From: Gymnogyps californianus | Taxonomy: Eukaryota > Chordata > Aves > Accipitriformes > Cathartidae | Reading direction: 5' to 3' | Assembly: GCF_018139145.2 (NCBI RefSeq) | Contig: NC_059500.1 | Coordinates: 46,956,072-47,020,071 of the forward strand | DNA length: 64,000 bases | Shown here: one piece after another, positions 1-11,688 of the stretch | Layout: each line of letters opens with the position of its first letter | Position numbering within the stretch: position 1 is the first letter of the stretch | The notes under the pieces: generated by a model | The model's database searches: none | Seen by the model: the letters and a program-made list of their open reading frames with translations, nothing else | Told to the model about the DNA's origin: nothing | Made by a program: the position numbers and the translations under genes

Positions 1-2005
1 TGTTTGCTATCCACAGCAGGCTGTGAAGCAACATAGATTATAATTAAACAACGAGCAAAAGCAGCACAGTGCCTTCTAATGGAAAAGTAGAGAAGAGAGG
101 AAGAAAAGTATCACAGTAAGCCAGTGAATTAAACTGAAATAATAGGAGGACTAGGTCTTAGTCTTCTGATACATGAAGGATATAAAATAAAATGCCACAG
201 GTGTGAATTGCAGAATCCTCACCTTGTCTTGAGTACAGGTTCCAGAGGTTTTCTGGAAGTGAAAGAAGTTAAAAATAACAGCAATAAAGATGGCAGTGAT
301 GTGGCCTGATATGTATATGAAAGGAATAACTATTTCAATTTTTTTTGCTTTTAAACCTAACCTGATGCAGGAATGAAGGCCAAGTATACACCACAGCCTG
401 CCCAACTTGCTTTACAGTTACTAATGCAGAGCACTATTTTCCAGAAGGAAGGGTTGACCACTGGGTTTGCATATTTTTATAGCAGTAGTAGCTGCTCACT
501 GCAGATTCATCTCATGTCACGTGGTTTTCATATATGGGCCTTTGCACATTCAGAGGCCCAAACTGTGCTACAGCGGAGATCAAAATTCTGCAAGCAAAAG
601 TGACTTTCTCCGCGACCCTCCCCCTTCCCCTTTTGCCAAGAGTAGTGTCTTTCATGCCAGAGCTTATTTAGTGGGAGATGATAGAACATAGTCTTAACAT
701 TTGGCAACAGCCTGTTTTTTCCCTTCCCGTCTGCCCTCCCCCCTTCAGTAAAATGAGGCATTGGCAGAAAACTGATGTGACTGAAATGTTGTTTAATAGA
801 ATACAAGTAACGGGTGTGAGAAAAATGCTACTAAGTCAGTGGGAGCTGGGTCACCCTTGGGACAAAAGAAATAGTCTTGCTATTGAAAAGATGCCTAATA
901 CACTATATAATAAAAGGAATATTGTAACGTGGCAAATCTAATGCTGTGCACTTAATACTAGTATGACATGAGGGTGACTGATGATTCATTATTTTGTTGA
1001 GCATTTGAATTTGTTTTCTGCTTTGCATGCTAGCTTTGCCCTTTCTGAAATTATACCCCATCTGAAACATACTTAAATTACAAAGTACTGCAGAGGGAGG
1101 GGGAAATCAGTCATTTCTGGACTGATGGCTGTAACCATGTTTTCATACCCAGTTATAATGCAGAATTGTTTGCTTTTCACCTTGTGTGTAAATAGATAAG
1201 GACTTCTAAAATATGTCTCTGCAAAACTGACAGTTGAGTTTTCAAGGTAGCCTGGAGTCTGTTAGTTTCTGGCAGCTAGTGAGGATGGGGGATAGTGGGC
1301 ACCTAACTCCATTAAAACACCTTTCAGAGTTTCAGCTTTGTGGTTCCAAGTGTGTTTACAAAACAAAATAAGATTCCTGTGCTGATGCATTTGCAGTTTC
1401 ACATTCTTTCTGGATAGCAGAGAACAAAAAATCATATCTATGAATGAAATAATAAAGTGCACCTGCTCTGTAAATACCAATTCCTTGCAGAGCTGTACTT
1501 ACTACAGTACACTCTTGTTCTTCTCCCACTTTACCTTCTGAACTGTTGGCTGCAGATGATCCTGTATCTGCATGAGAAAGTCCAATGCTACTGTGCCTAA
1601 TTACTGAATCTTTTTTCCCTATTTTGAATTAAGAAACGCTATCAAAATTTACACCATGTGTAATGTGGCAGTAACTTACTTTGAAATTAATGAAATTATC
1701 CCACATATACTGTGACATAGTTTCATTCTTTAAATACATATTAGAGTTCAGGAACAGTACTACTTCCTGATAAAATTTTAGGTAATGCAAAAATAGAAAC
1801 TGTGGTTTGTGTACGTTAGTCAAATATGAGCTGCCAATTATCTAGCCATTGTCAACACATCTATATTTGTCCATTTACATTCCCTCTTTTCAAGTATTTG
1901 AAGCTTTCACGTTTAAGAGAGAAGTGTATTTTAAAATTTTCAGCTATGACTGAGCTTTCTGTAACTTGTATTTCTGGTTGACTGTAGTCTCCTTTTTCTT
2001 TGCAG
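1..2005 (+). other. PIP5K1B: PIP5K1B intron, partial
   Basis: AT-rich non-coding DNA upstream of the recognised PIP5K1B exon, read as the 3' part of the preceding intron. It ends in a polypyrimidine tract and CAG acceptor just before 2006. All reading frames are short and none resembles a phosphatidylinositol-phosphate kinase domain. I saw no repeat family here. An additional small exon of the variable C-terminal tail could be hidden, because that region is poorly conserved and I cannot search for it. Confidence 0.55.
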
Positions 2006-2123
2006 TAAAGGGTTGCCTTCAAGTTCAACATTCACTTTAGAAGACAGTGCCATCTATTTGACTTCAGAACAGAGCACACTGGAAATGGAAAATGATAATG
2101 CTTCAGTTTTGGATGTCTACTTA
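2006..2123 (+). CDS. PIP5K1B: PIP5K1B penultimate (last amino-acid-coding) exon
   Basis: This 118-nt exon encodes the C-terminal 39 residues of phosphatidylinositol-4-phosphate 5-kinase type-1 beta. That enzyme phosphorylates PI4P to PI(4,5)P2 at the plasma membrane and in endocytic and actin-regulating complexes. The exon is flanked by TTTGCAG and GTAAGT splice signals. The first base completes a codon begun upstream; the remaining 39 codons are open and end at a codon boundary. The peptide contains TLEDSAIYLTSEQSTLEMEN and ends in ASVLDVYL, which I recognise as the conserved C-terminus of this family. The kinase core and activation loop are not in the window. If the downstream intron were retained, translation would add 13 residues and then stop. 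Confidence 0.88.
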
Positions 2124-2358
2124 GTAAGTTGCCAGACTGTTTCTGATGGGCTTTTTCCCCTGTAATTCCTTTGACTCAGGCTCAGTAAGTGACTAAAATA
2201 CATGCTTAACTTCAAGATCCAGAGGTTCATTGAGGTATTTCTTATATGAGACATATGCTTAAGTACTTTGCCAAAGCAAATCCTTAAAGAATCGTGTGCC
2301 TATTAACTATTGTGTTAATAATGAAGTATGCCAAAATGCCTTTCAGTTTTTCTCTAAT

Positions 2359-2376
2359 GGGGGGGGGGGGGGGGGG
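2359..2376 (+). repeat. poly-G homopolymer (18 G)
   Basis: An uninterrupted run of 18 guanines lies 235 bp inside the PIP5K1B last intron. Such runs can fold into G-quadruplexes and are often miscounted by sequencing, so the exact length is uncertain. Confidence 0.9.
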
Positions 2377-3147
2377 TGTTCCTATTATTTGTTTTCCATA
2401 GGAGGAAAAGAAAAAAGAAAACAAAAATCTTTCCTCTTCATGCTGAATATTCCACAATGTAGAAATTAAATTTTCTCAGAGAGGAAAGTTCTGTGTTTAC
2501 ATCAGTGACTTTGAAGCCAGTGAAGTAGAGCTCAATATGAAGTACATTAACAGCTCCCCTTTCTGCTCTGAAGGGTTATCCTGTTGTGGTGGCTGGAATA
2601 TGATTAAAAATATATCTTTTCTTTGTTGTTTTGGTTCCTAGTGAGCAGTTTATCTGACTGCTGAAAGATAAGCTCAAGTCTACATATTTGGTTGTCTTCG
2701 TAACACCTGTGTTTTAAAAATTATCTTGGTATCTACAGCTCACATTCCAGAGACATAAAGGCAGTGGGCACCCAACTCCAGTTCCAACTGAGTGAAGTTT
2801 TGTGCATCTAACCCTTTTATGCTGTTTTGAAAATCTCAGTATAAATATATGAGGGAAGTATGTTAAACTTGGCTTTTTTTTCCAAAGGTTTGTTTTCCTA
2901 AAGCACAAATTAAACCCTTTTGCGATTATCCTAGTAATATTTTCCCTCTATTTTCGTAAATAAATCTCTGTGACACTTGTGGCAAGAATTGTACTAGAGA
3001 GGAAGGGTCAAAAAGGAAAGTCTGTTCATTAGGTTTCTAATAAATGTTTCACACAGGCATGGTTGTTTCCTTTTTAGATAAAGTTCACTGCATTCTTTAT
3101 TTTTCTTATCTCTAGAGTTTCCTGATTTTTGTCTTAAGAGATCCAGA

Positions 3148-3370
3148 GTATCATAGTGTCATAGAACAGTCCAAGTTGGAAGGGACCTCGAGAGATCATC
3201 TGGTCCAACCTTTTGTGGATTGTCTAGCACCCTATCCCATCACATCTTGAAAACCTCCAGCGATGGGGACTCTACCACATCCCTGCAGAGGTTATTCCAG
3301 TGATTGATTGATCATCCTGAAAAAATTTTTCTTATGTTCAGATGAAACATGTTTGTGTCTGATCCCCATG
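3148..3370 (-). mobile_element. CR1 LINE 3'-end fragment, antisense
   Basis: The stretch beginning with a CATAGAACAG-type motif followed by GTTGGAAGGGACC and GATCATCTGGTCCAACC is the reverse complement of the CR1 3' UTR and 3' terminus. The element therefore runs on the minus strand, with its 3' end near 3150. It is a short 5'-truncated copy, as is usual for CR1, and carries no coding sequence. Its left edge is clear; the right edge fades at about 3370. Confidence 0.85.
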
Positions 3371-3921
3371 CTGTTTCTCTGTAGGCTGTACCACTGATTA
3401 TTTTTTTCTTCTTTTTAGCCAGCAACGCTTGAGTATATGCAGTACCTACTTAATAGCTACTAATTTAATAGTCCAGCACACTTAGAGGAGTTGTTGTCTA
3501 TCCTGCCTCCACTGAAACTAGACAGTAGTAAGTACCAGTGGCCAGTTAGATGTAGAATTGACTTTGTTAACTGTGGCCTCAAGTAGTCCATTAAATCAGC
3601 CTTTTCCTGTAGGACTTGTGTTAATTGGGCTTGTTGCTGATATGATGTTGACGTGAATTGTGTGTTAAGAGGGACTCAGAAATCCTGAAATGTTATGGGA
3701 AAATGACAAATGAGTAATCACATGCAGCCTAACCTTGCTAGTGGATTGGCTGACTTAGTGAACTGTGCTTTAAACCAATGAACTTGGAGGGTAGGATCCA
3801 GAGCTGTGACACTTACATATTCATAAGCAACAGGGTGGATGAGCACACCTACTAGAGCAGTGGGGAACGCTACCCAACCCCTTAAAAAGGCAAGAACCCT
3901 AAGTCCAACCACCTCAAGTGC

Positions 3922-4236
3922 ATGTATACCAACACACATAGTCTGGGCAGCAAAGAGGAGGAACTGGAGCTCCACGCCCAGTCTGAGAGTTATGATGTGA
4001 TAGGAATTGCAGAAACTTGGTGGGAAAACTCACATGACTGGAAGACCACAATGCATGGCTACAAACTCTTTTGGGAAGAGAGGAAGAGGAGGTGGAGTTG
4101 CATGTCATTAAAAAAAGAGAAATTTGAGTGTATGGAGGTAAGCTATGGAGACTGCAAAAGTTCTATCAAAGGCCTTTGGATGAAGATTAGATGGTTCATC
4201 ACCAAGGAGGATCTTACGTTAGGTATCTGTTACTGA
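3922..4236 (+). pseudogene. CR1 ORF2 endonuclease domain remnant
   Basis: A 104-residue open stretch with the conserved start of the CR1 APE-type endonuclease. It contains YTNTHSLGSKEEELE, then ESYDVIGIAETWWENSHDW and a GYKLF motif. In a functional element this domain nicks target DNA to prime reverse transcription. The frame ends in a stop at 4234-4236. Downstream, [13 protein letters not shown], the counterpart of the family's GDFN-type motif, continues near 4320 in broken sequence. It is a decayed fragment with no host role visible. Confidence 0.85.
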
Positions 4237-4671
4237 CCTTCCAACCAGGATGATGAGGCTGATGAAACCTTACTTTGGCTGCTCAGGGAAGTCCTGGGCC
4301 AACAGAACCTGGTCCTCAGGAGTGACTTTGATTACCCAGACATTTGTTGGGAGAACAACACAGCGGTGCACAAGTTGTCCATGAGATTCCCGGAATGCAG
4401 AGGGAATGCGTGGTGACTGCTTCCTGCTACAGGTGCTGGACACGCTGACTAGGAACAGTGTATTGCTAGATTTACTGCTCACAAACTGAAAAGACGTACT
4501 TGACAATGTAACTACCAACGAACCCTTGGATACAGCAATCACAACATTGTGGAGTTTAAGAATCTGCTGAGCACACTGAAGACCAGTAGTAGGGCAAAGG
4601 CCCTTCATTTTAGAAGAGCCAGCTTCAATATGCTCAGAGCCCAGATGTGAGGGATTCCATGGGAAGCATGC

Positions 4672-4983
4672 ATGGAGGGCAAAGGAGCTTTTAAGCGCTG
4701 GGAATTTTTAAAGAACAGCCTCCTGGAAGCACAAGAACAGTCCATTGCCTACAAAGGGAAAGGAAGAAGGCAGAAAAAGAGACCACCCGGGCTTAACAAT
4801 GAGCTTTTGGATGTGCTTAGAAGCAAAAAAGAAACATACCAGCTATGGAAAGGTGGCCAAATACCCATTGAGGACTACAAGAACCTTGCTAGGGCATGCA
4901 GAGATACAGACAGGAAGGTTAAGGCTCCTCTAGAACTGAAATTGGCCAGAGATGTCAAGAAGAAGAAAGGGTTCTTCAGATAG
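4672..4983 (+). pseudogene. CR1 ORF2 linker between endonuclease and RT
   Basis: A 103-residue Lys/Arg-rich stretch with WEFLKNSLLEAQEQSI, RPPGLNNELLDVLRSKK and a DYKNLARACRD segment. It matches the conserved region between endonuclease and reverse transcriptase in CR1 ORF2. It ends at a stop at 4981-4983. It is one of several disconnected ORF2 pieces of the same dead element. Confidence 0.8.
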
Positions 4984-5514
4984 TGAGCAGTTAAGCAGAA
5001 GCACAGCGAAGACGTAGGCCCTTTACTAAACAAGGCAGGGAAATGAGTTACTAATAATACTGACAAGGCAGAGGTTCTCAGTATCTTCTTTGCCTCTATC
5101 TCTACTGGCGTAGCTGGACCCCAGATCACAGGATCAAGCAGCTACAACAATGCATGTGTTGACCCACCAGTAGCGGCCCTCTGCAAGGGCTCAACTCAAA
5201 TCGATGGGCCCAGAGGGAATCCACCCCAGGGTGTTAACAGCAGTGGCTGACATTGTTGCAAGTCCACTGCCTATAATCTCTGAAAAGTTGTGGCAATCAG
5301 AGGGTGTCCCTGATGAGTGGAAGAGGGCAAATCTTATACCCATCTACAAGAATGGCCCAAAAGAGGACCCAGGAAACTAGAGACCCATTAGCCTTACTTC
5401 AGTCCCTGGGAAAGTGGTGGAACAAGTCCTCCTAGAAACTGTTACAAAACAAATGAAGCAGGTAATTGGGAAAATCCAGCACAGATTTACCAAAGGCAAA
5501 TCATGCCAGGCTAA

Positions 5515-5519
5515 CCTGA
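5515..5519. repeat. target-site duplication, left copy (cctga)
   Basis: Five bases immediately left of the LTR at 5520. The matching copy, cctta at 6125-6129, differs by one base. Removing the LTR and one copy restores the CR1 reading aacctgatcaccttctac (N-L-I-T-F-Y), which supports this as the insertion point. A 5-bp duplication is typical of avian ERVL integration. Confidence 0.75.
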
Positions 5520-6124
5520 TGTTGTGGTTTAACCCCAGCCAGCAGCTAAGCACCACGCAGCTGCTTGTTCACTCCCCCCCACCCAGTGGGATGGGGGAGA
5601 GAATCGAAAAAAAAAAGTAAAACTCGTAGGTTGAGATAAAGACCATTTAATAGGACAGAAAGGAATGAAAAATAATGGTAATGATAATAATAATAATAAT
5701 AACAACAATAAAATTACAATAATAATACTAAAAGAATTAGACTATACAAAACAAGTGATGCACAATGCAATTGCTCACCACTCGCTGATTGATGCCCAGT
5801 CAGTTCCCCAGCAGTGATCCACCCCTCCCAGCCAACTCCCCCCAGTTTATATACTGGGCATGATGTCATATGGTATGGAATATTCCTTTGGCCAGTTTGG
5901 GTCAGCTGTCCTGGCTATGTCCCCTCCCAGCTTCTTGTGCCCCTCCAGCCTTCTTGCTGGCTGGGCATGAGAAGCTGAAAAATCCTTGACTTTTAGTATA
6001 AACACTACTTAGCAACAACTAAAAACATCAGTGTGTTAACATTATTCTTACACTAAGTCCAAAACATAACACTATACTAGCTACTAGGAAGAAAATTAAC
6101 TCTACCCCAGCTGAAACCAGGACA
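5520..6124 (-). mobile_element. solo LTR of an avian ERVL-type retrovirus, nested in CR1 (copy 1)
   Basis: A 605-bp element bounded by TGTTGTGG and GGACA, with inverted TG...CA ends and a 5-bp target duplication. Sense orientation is inferred to be minus: on that strand a TATATAAA box precedes an ATTAAA signal. On the plus strand these read TTTATATA near 5847 and TTTAATAGGACAG near 5645. An AT-rich (ATA/TAA) microsatellite lies near 5680-5720. There is no internal retroviral coding sequence, so this is a recombined single LTR. It shares diagnostic blocks with copy 3 (12825-13414), not with copies 2 and 4. Confidence 0.88.
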
Positions 6125-6164
6125 CCTTATCACCTTCTACAGCAAAATAACATCTTCTGTTGAC

Positions 6165-6602
6165 ATGGACAGAGCAGCGGATGTTGCTTACCTGGACTTC
6201 AGCAAAGCGTTCAACACTGTTTCCCACAGCCTTCTCCTGGACAAATTGGCAAGATACAGATTGGATGGGTGGTCTGTGAGATGGGCAGGAAATTGTCTCA
6301 CAGGCTGCGCTCAGAGGGTGGTGATCAACAGTTTTTACTCGGGCTGGCAGCCTGTCACAAGCAGGGTCCCCCAGGGATCAATGCTGGGCCCCATGCTGTT
6401 CAACACCTTCATAAATGATCTGGACGATGGGACTGAAAGCACCCTCACCAAGTTTGCTGATGTCACTAAACTGGCTGGTGAGGTGGACACGTCAGAAGGG
6501 AGAGCCATCTTTCAGAGAGACCTGGACAGGCTGGAAGAGTGGGCTAGCAAGAACTGTGTGAAGTTTAACAAAGACAAGTGCAAAGTCCTGCATCTGGGAT
6601 GA
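6165..6602 (+). pseudogene. CR1 reverse transcriptase domain, catalytically broken
   Basis: A 145-residue stretch of the CR1 reverse transcriptase. Visible motifs are [13 protein letters not shown] (residues 9-21, first catalytic Asp region), [19 protein letters not shown] (68-86), and FADVTKLAG (97-105). The family catalytic motif is F-A-D-D. Here codon 100 (6462-6464, gtc) encodes Val instead of the second Asp, so the copy could not polymerise DNA even if expressed. The downstream [20 protein letters not shown] segment is typical of CR1. The ORF ends at a stop at 6600-6602. Confidence 0.9.
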
Positions 6603-6635
6603 CATAATCAAAGAGCCCAGCACAGGCTCAGATCT

Positions 6636-6977
6636 GTGTGGCTGGGGAGCAGCCTTGCTGAGAGGGACCTGGGGGTCCTGGTGGACAACAAGCTGAACAT
6701 GAGTCAGCAGTGTGACGCTGCAGCAATCAAGGCAAATTGGATCCTGAGCTGCATCCGCAGGGGTATTACTAGCAGAGATAGAGATGTGATCATCCCACTC
6801 TACTCAGCGCTTGTCAGGCTGCACACGGAGTACTGTGTCCAGTTCTGGTCCCCACAATTCAAAAAAAGACGTGGACAAACTGGAGAAGGTCCAAAGGAGG
6901 GCCACAAAGATTATCAAAGACCTGGGGAACCTGCATATGAGGAAAGGCTGAAGGAGTTAGGTCTTTTCAGCCTGTAG
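6636..6977 (+). pseudogene. CR1 ORF2 C-terminal region remnant
   Basis: A 113-residue frame with SLAERDLGVLVDNKLNMSQQ, ANWILSCIRRGI and LYSALVRLHTEYCVQFWSP, the conserved thumb/C-terminal region following the CR1 reverse transcriptase. A frameshift near 6860 turns the normal continuation into KKRRGQTGEGPKEGHKDYQ. It belongs to the same dead element as the RT piece at 6165. Confidence 0.88.
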
Positions 6978-7310
6978 AAGAGAAGTTTCAGGAGGGACCT
7001 CATCACAGTTTTCCACTACTTAAAGGATGACTACAAAGAGGATGGAGGCTCTCTCTTCACAAGGGGCAACGCATACAAGTTGCATTGGGAGAGGTTTCAT
7101 CTTGATATAAGAAAGAACTGTTTTTACAGTGAGAACAATCAACCACTGGAACAACCTCCCCAGGGACGTGGTAGAGTCCCTGTTGCTGGAGGTTTTCAAG
7201 ATGCAATGGGACAGGGTGCTAGGTAATCTCATTTAGGCTCCCTTTCCCATGAAAGGTTGGACCAGATGATCTCTTGAGGTCCCTTCCAACCTGGGCTGTT
7301 CTGTGGTTCT

Positions 7311-10300
7311 CTTGGCCCCACTTAACAGAGAAACCATTTCTTGTTTATAACTTTTAAATTGCATTTATAATATAACAATCTTGTTTATCACTAACACTGC
7401 TCAGCACTATCAAGTGCTTTTTTTAAAGTTTGAAGTCTATAGGGTGGATGGTGGAATGCTCTGAAAATCTAGTGACAGGCATAGGTAATACCTTCTGTAA
7501 AGCTGTCGTTAAGAGTTTCAGGTGTGATGGTGATCTCTTTAGTTAGTTTTCAGCTTGTAAAACATTCATTACTATTATGTCTGGGAAGCTGTAGTGAGTG
7601 TATGTATATTCCACTGATCAATATCAACAGAAAAATAAATAAGGCCCAACTCTGGATGTTACACAAACACCCAGTGTTTATTCCCCTGAGCAAAGGTCTG
7701 GCAGAATAAATAGGTCTTAAGTGGAAAGAATCATAGGTGCTTTTTCGACCTAGCAGCACCCTTTCTCTGCACCCTGAAAAATCCAAACTCGAAATTCAAT
7801 AATCAAGACAAGATAGTGGCACATACCTCAAGTGTCTAGGCATGCAACGGCTGACAGCTTCGAGGAAATTGGATACTGTGGCTAAGCACATGTTACTTCT
7901 TAAGCGGCAAACTCATCTTGAGAAATTACTTACCCCTGCCTTCTTGGTCCTGTCCCACTCACTGTAGTGATGCCTCCTTAACTATTTTGAGATTGCTGTG
8001 GAAGTGAGCTGTAAGTTAATCACATGTACCCCTGTATGTATGCTGAGGTGTTTGTGGAAGAAAGAGGAATAAGATACTGTTTTGTGCACTAATGTTTTAC
8101 TTCCTAAGGCCCCCCAATATCCTTCAGCAGACCCTGAAACAACAGTTAGCCTCTGGTTGGGAAAGTCTGATACTAAAGGATCAGCGATGTGTGTTACCAG
8201 TTTGATTCACTGCTGCTGAGCAGAAGGCAGTTTTATTTTCATAGGAGGATGATCAGATGCAGGCTAGAAGGGAAAGATGCATGTTTTTGAGAACACTAGG
8301 AACAGGTCAGTCATTTCGAATGTATGTCTCAAAAATAAAGCAAATCAATGATGTTTGCATTAGCTGATTTAAGCCTCAATTGAAAAGGTTACAAGATAAG
8401 TTTTGACATTTTAAAAGCATGAGGAGAAAATGTAGCTTTGAATGGCATTCCCAGATTTTAATCCCGTAGTTAATAATCCTTGTCTGTGTTTCTACTGCAA
8501 GGCAACCTGCTGTAGTCTTACTTGCTAGATATTATAATGAAAAATAACTTGCTTAATTTCAGTCACTCCACTAAACCTTTGATGTCTTTGCCTCCTGCTT
8601 TGAAATGCTAAATTTCCTGGACAAATTTTAGTCCTCTAGTAAATTAAGAGCTATGAATTTTTGATCCCGTGAATGAAAAAAAAAAGACATTGTAGTAAAA
8701 TGACATTGCATTAACTTAATTTAAAAAACAGCTTAAAAATGGCATTTGGCTGAACAGTGTTGTTCAGCCAAATTCAGACAGCCAAGTAAGGTGTGGTGGA
8801 GCAGAGATTGTGAAAAAAAAAAATTCGTCTTACAGGTAAGAGCATTGGTTTTGGGGTGTTATATTAAGGGAACACCATGCAGACTTACACTGTGCAGCTG
8901 ACATCAAAATTGAGAATTTACCTGGTAACAGCAAGAATTTTTATTCCAGGACACAGGTACAGAGACATCTTCAGTTTGCAACTGAAGGGCTGGTCTGGGC
9001 CTGGAGTTCCTCAGTTCGGAACAAAGACCAGGTTCAGCAAACCAGCATTTTGTGCATCTGCCACTCTTAAGCAGCACTGTTAGGAACGTCCTCAAATCCA
9101 AGTTTAATTTAAAATTCCATTGGTTTATTTTCTCTTAAATCTTTTCACCCAGATAATAACTTAAGAAATCTAGCTTTTACGAATAAAATATGACTAACCA
9201 TGATCTGCACTGAGCAGTAAGTATAAGCCAATCTAAATTATTTCCACATATTCTAGTACCATACAGTGGGAAACAAATAGTGAATATTCTATAAAAATAA
9301 TTTTAATTTTTAGTTATAGATTGCAGAAAGATAGAGGCAGATATGTAAATATTTCTCTGCAGAGAATTAAAACATTAAAGGATTCTTGCTTTTATGAATA
9401 TGTAATACAATGATAGATCAGATACCTAGAAGTAAAAGATGCCATCTGAGATAACCAGAAGGTGTCCTGTACATAAGCCAGTAACAGAGAAGGTAACACT
9501 CTTCTATTTAGCACTTTGATGTAGCAATACAATAAAACAACAGAGTAAAACAGTGTTTCCTTCTTCCTCTGGAAGTAAACTTAGTCTCTTTTTAAAATTC
9601 CCCTGAAGCCCTGTTTATTGGTGTCAGTTCAGGCACCATCAGCTGATACATAAGCAAAAAAGCATTTAATGTTAGCAAACGCTGTTGAACACAAAAGTCT
9701 ACTGTGTTCTATGGAATTTGATTAGTAGGAAATATAAGCCCAATCCTGCAAAAGTTTCTTAAGAGACATCAGCAAGTGCAACTGATCCTGAAGACCTTAG
9801 TCCAGTCTTACTAAGGACTGGTACCTAAAATGGAGGACCTTAAAAGTGATCATTTCACTTAGAAAGTAAGGAATAACTTAAAGTCACCTTGTTCCTTCTG
9901 TTCTGTAGTGAAGTCCCAAATTCTTTGATTGAGCTTTCTGTCCCTGAAAGAGCAACATGTGCAATTATGAACTACTCCACTGTGTTTTCTTAGCCTACCC
10001 CTGAAATGACCTATAAAGGTAGCTGACACACTATTTTGACAAACTACAATATCAGTAAAATCAGAGTAGTAAGGCTTAAGAATTACTTTAATTGGTTCAC
10101 TGCAAGTAGGCTTGATTTCCTTTACACTTACAATGGAACAAGAACATGCATGTAAATAGCACAGCGACAAACTTTGAAGTTTGCTCTGTTGTGATGCTGT
10201 ACATCTTAAGTCGTCTGGTGGTAAATATGGGATTTAAATAAATAAATATATGCCCTGCCTATAGGATTTCATTAATGAACTACTTTGCTTGAAGAATACT

Positions 10301-11688
10301 TCTGTATATTTAACTATAATGGAAGGTTCTTAGGTGGTACAGAAATTTTTAGGTGGAAATACAGCATTGCCTCCTGTTGTTGAAGGAAGGGCTCACAAAA
10401 TTTGTATATAATTTAGAAGTCACTACCACTGAAGATATAGTTGCAAAGGATTGATAACGGCTTCAGTAAAATAAAAAAATGGAATAACTGTAGTGATGAG
10501 CAAGCCCAGCATATTTAGAGTCTGGTTAGTGTAGCTATGATTTGTGTCAGATGAATTGCATAGATAATATTATGACATTTAGAATTACTTATGTTGTGGT
10601 TTATGTCCAAATGCCAATTTTATTATAACATTATGAAGTCTTAAAACATCGCTGGAGATTAATTTTGTATTTCAAAGCTGCTGTAGATGCATAGATAAGC
10701 AGATTTACAAATATTGGTCTATAAAATGCCTGTTTAGAAACTGTCAAAACTGACTGGCTCTTCTTACTCTTCAGCGCTCTTCCTCTTTTCTTCTGTTCTC
10801 ACTCCCATAGTTCTGTATTAAAGCCTGTTTCTTTCAGCATTTCCTAGTTCATATTCAGACCCTTCTGACTGCCAGGTTACTGTCTAACTCCTCATCTTCA
10901 CAGTTATTTTCTCTTACAAATATTTTCACCCCTTCAGCTATTTTCAGTTTAGCACTCTGAGCTCTCTCTTCTAGTATAAACTCTTCTTTCAGAGAAGAAA
11001 ATTCCCACCTGGCTCTGATTGAATGAAGCATCCTAGTCAGATACAACTTTGGCTAGGGGATTGTATTTCCACCGTAACTCCTTGATGAGGTGTTTGTTTT
11101 TCATTCAGAAATATTTTGCTTCTCGGTCTTTCATAACTTTTGATTCAATTCTAATCATGTTGTAGTTTTCTTCAGGGTGGTGTTGTGGAGTAATAACAAG
11201 TGCGGGTAAAATTAAAGCAGTTCCCAGGCAGGACACATGTAAAAACAAGCTAAAAAGCGTACAGTCACACTGTGCTGCGTATCTCAAATTTTGATATGTT
11301 GCTGTCTTTCTGGAGGCTTCAGTTTCTCTCCCTCACCATTTCCTCTGAAGATACTGATGGAAAAACATGGTAGATTGAACATTAATTCTGGGACTATGAG
11401 AAGGGAATTCAGGCCTCCTCACTTACAGACATCCTTTCTTTCCCCTGAGAGCAGAATAATCTTTAAAATGTGCGTGCACATTCTGGAACCAATCAAGCAC
11501 TTTTTCCGCAAAGTAGAATCCTGTTTAATTAAGGCTAAAGGGGGCAAACCGACTCGTTTTATGCAGTGAGGTAACTGCTCCTTTCCTCTGTTATTTATCT
11601 TATCCCTGTATCCATCCATGCATCATCTTAAAAAGGAGAGGAGAAAGAGGCCTATGTCTCTCATAAAACTGAAACCTGGTGTGAGGTG
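7311..11688. other. AT-rich intronic DNA, no recognised feature
   Basis: Part of the PIP5K1B last intron between the CR1 3' end and the second solo LTR. Reading frames are all short (about 100 codons at most) and show no domain. I see only short A runs and ordinary AT-rich sequence. Confidence 0.6.

Larger units (their letters stand above)
3700..5519 (+). mobile_element. CR1 LINE, 5' segment (endonuclease to start of RT)
   Basis: First half of a 5'-truncated CR1 non-LTR retrotransposon, interrupted at 5520 by a solo LTR. Reading frames across it carry the apurinic endonuclease region, a connecting region rich in Lys and Arg, and the beginning of the reverse transcriptase around 5280-5519 (VPDEWKRANLIPIYKN and RPISLTSVPGK). 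Several stops and frame changes separate these pieces, so the copy is dead. The 5' limit is approximate, since full-length CR1 is about 4.5 kb and the promoter and ORF1 are missing. Confidence 0.9.
6125..7310 (+). mobile_element. CR1 LINE, 3' segment (RT to 3' end)
   Basis: Continuation of the CR1 interrupted at 5519. It contains the reverse transcriptase core, the downstream thumb and C-terminal region (6636-6977), and the 3' UTR. The 3' terminus shows the standard TTGGACCAGATGATCTCTTG block, then CCTTCCAACCTGGGCTGTTCTGTGGTTCT, with the degenerate 8-bp repeat that ends CR1 elements. Combined with the 5' segment, the insertion was about 3 kb before the LTR landed in it. Confidence 0.92.
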
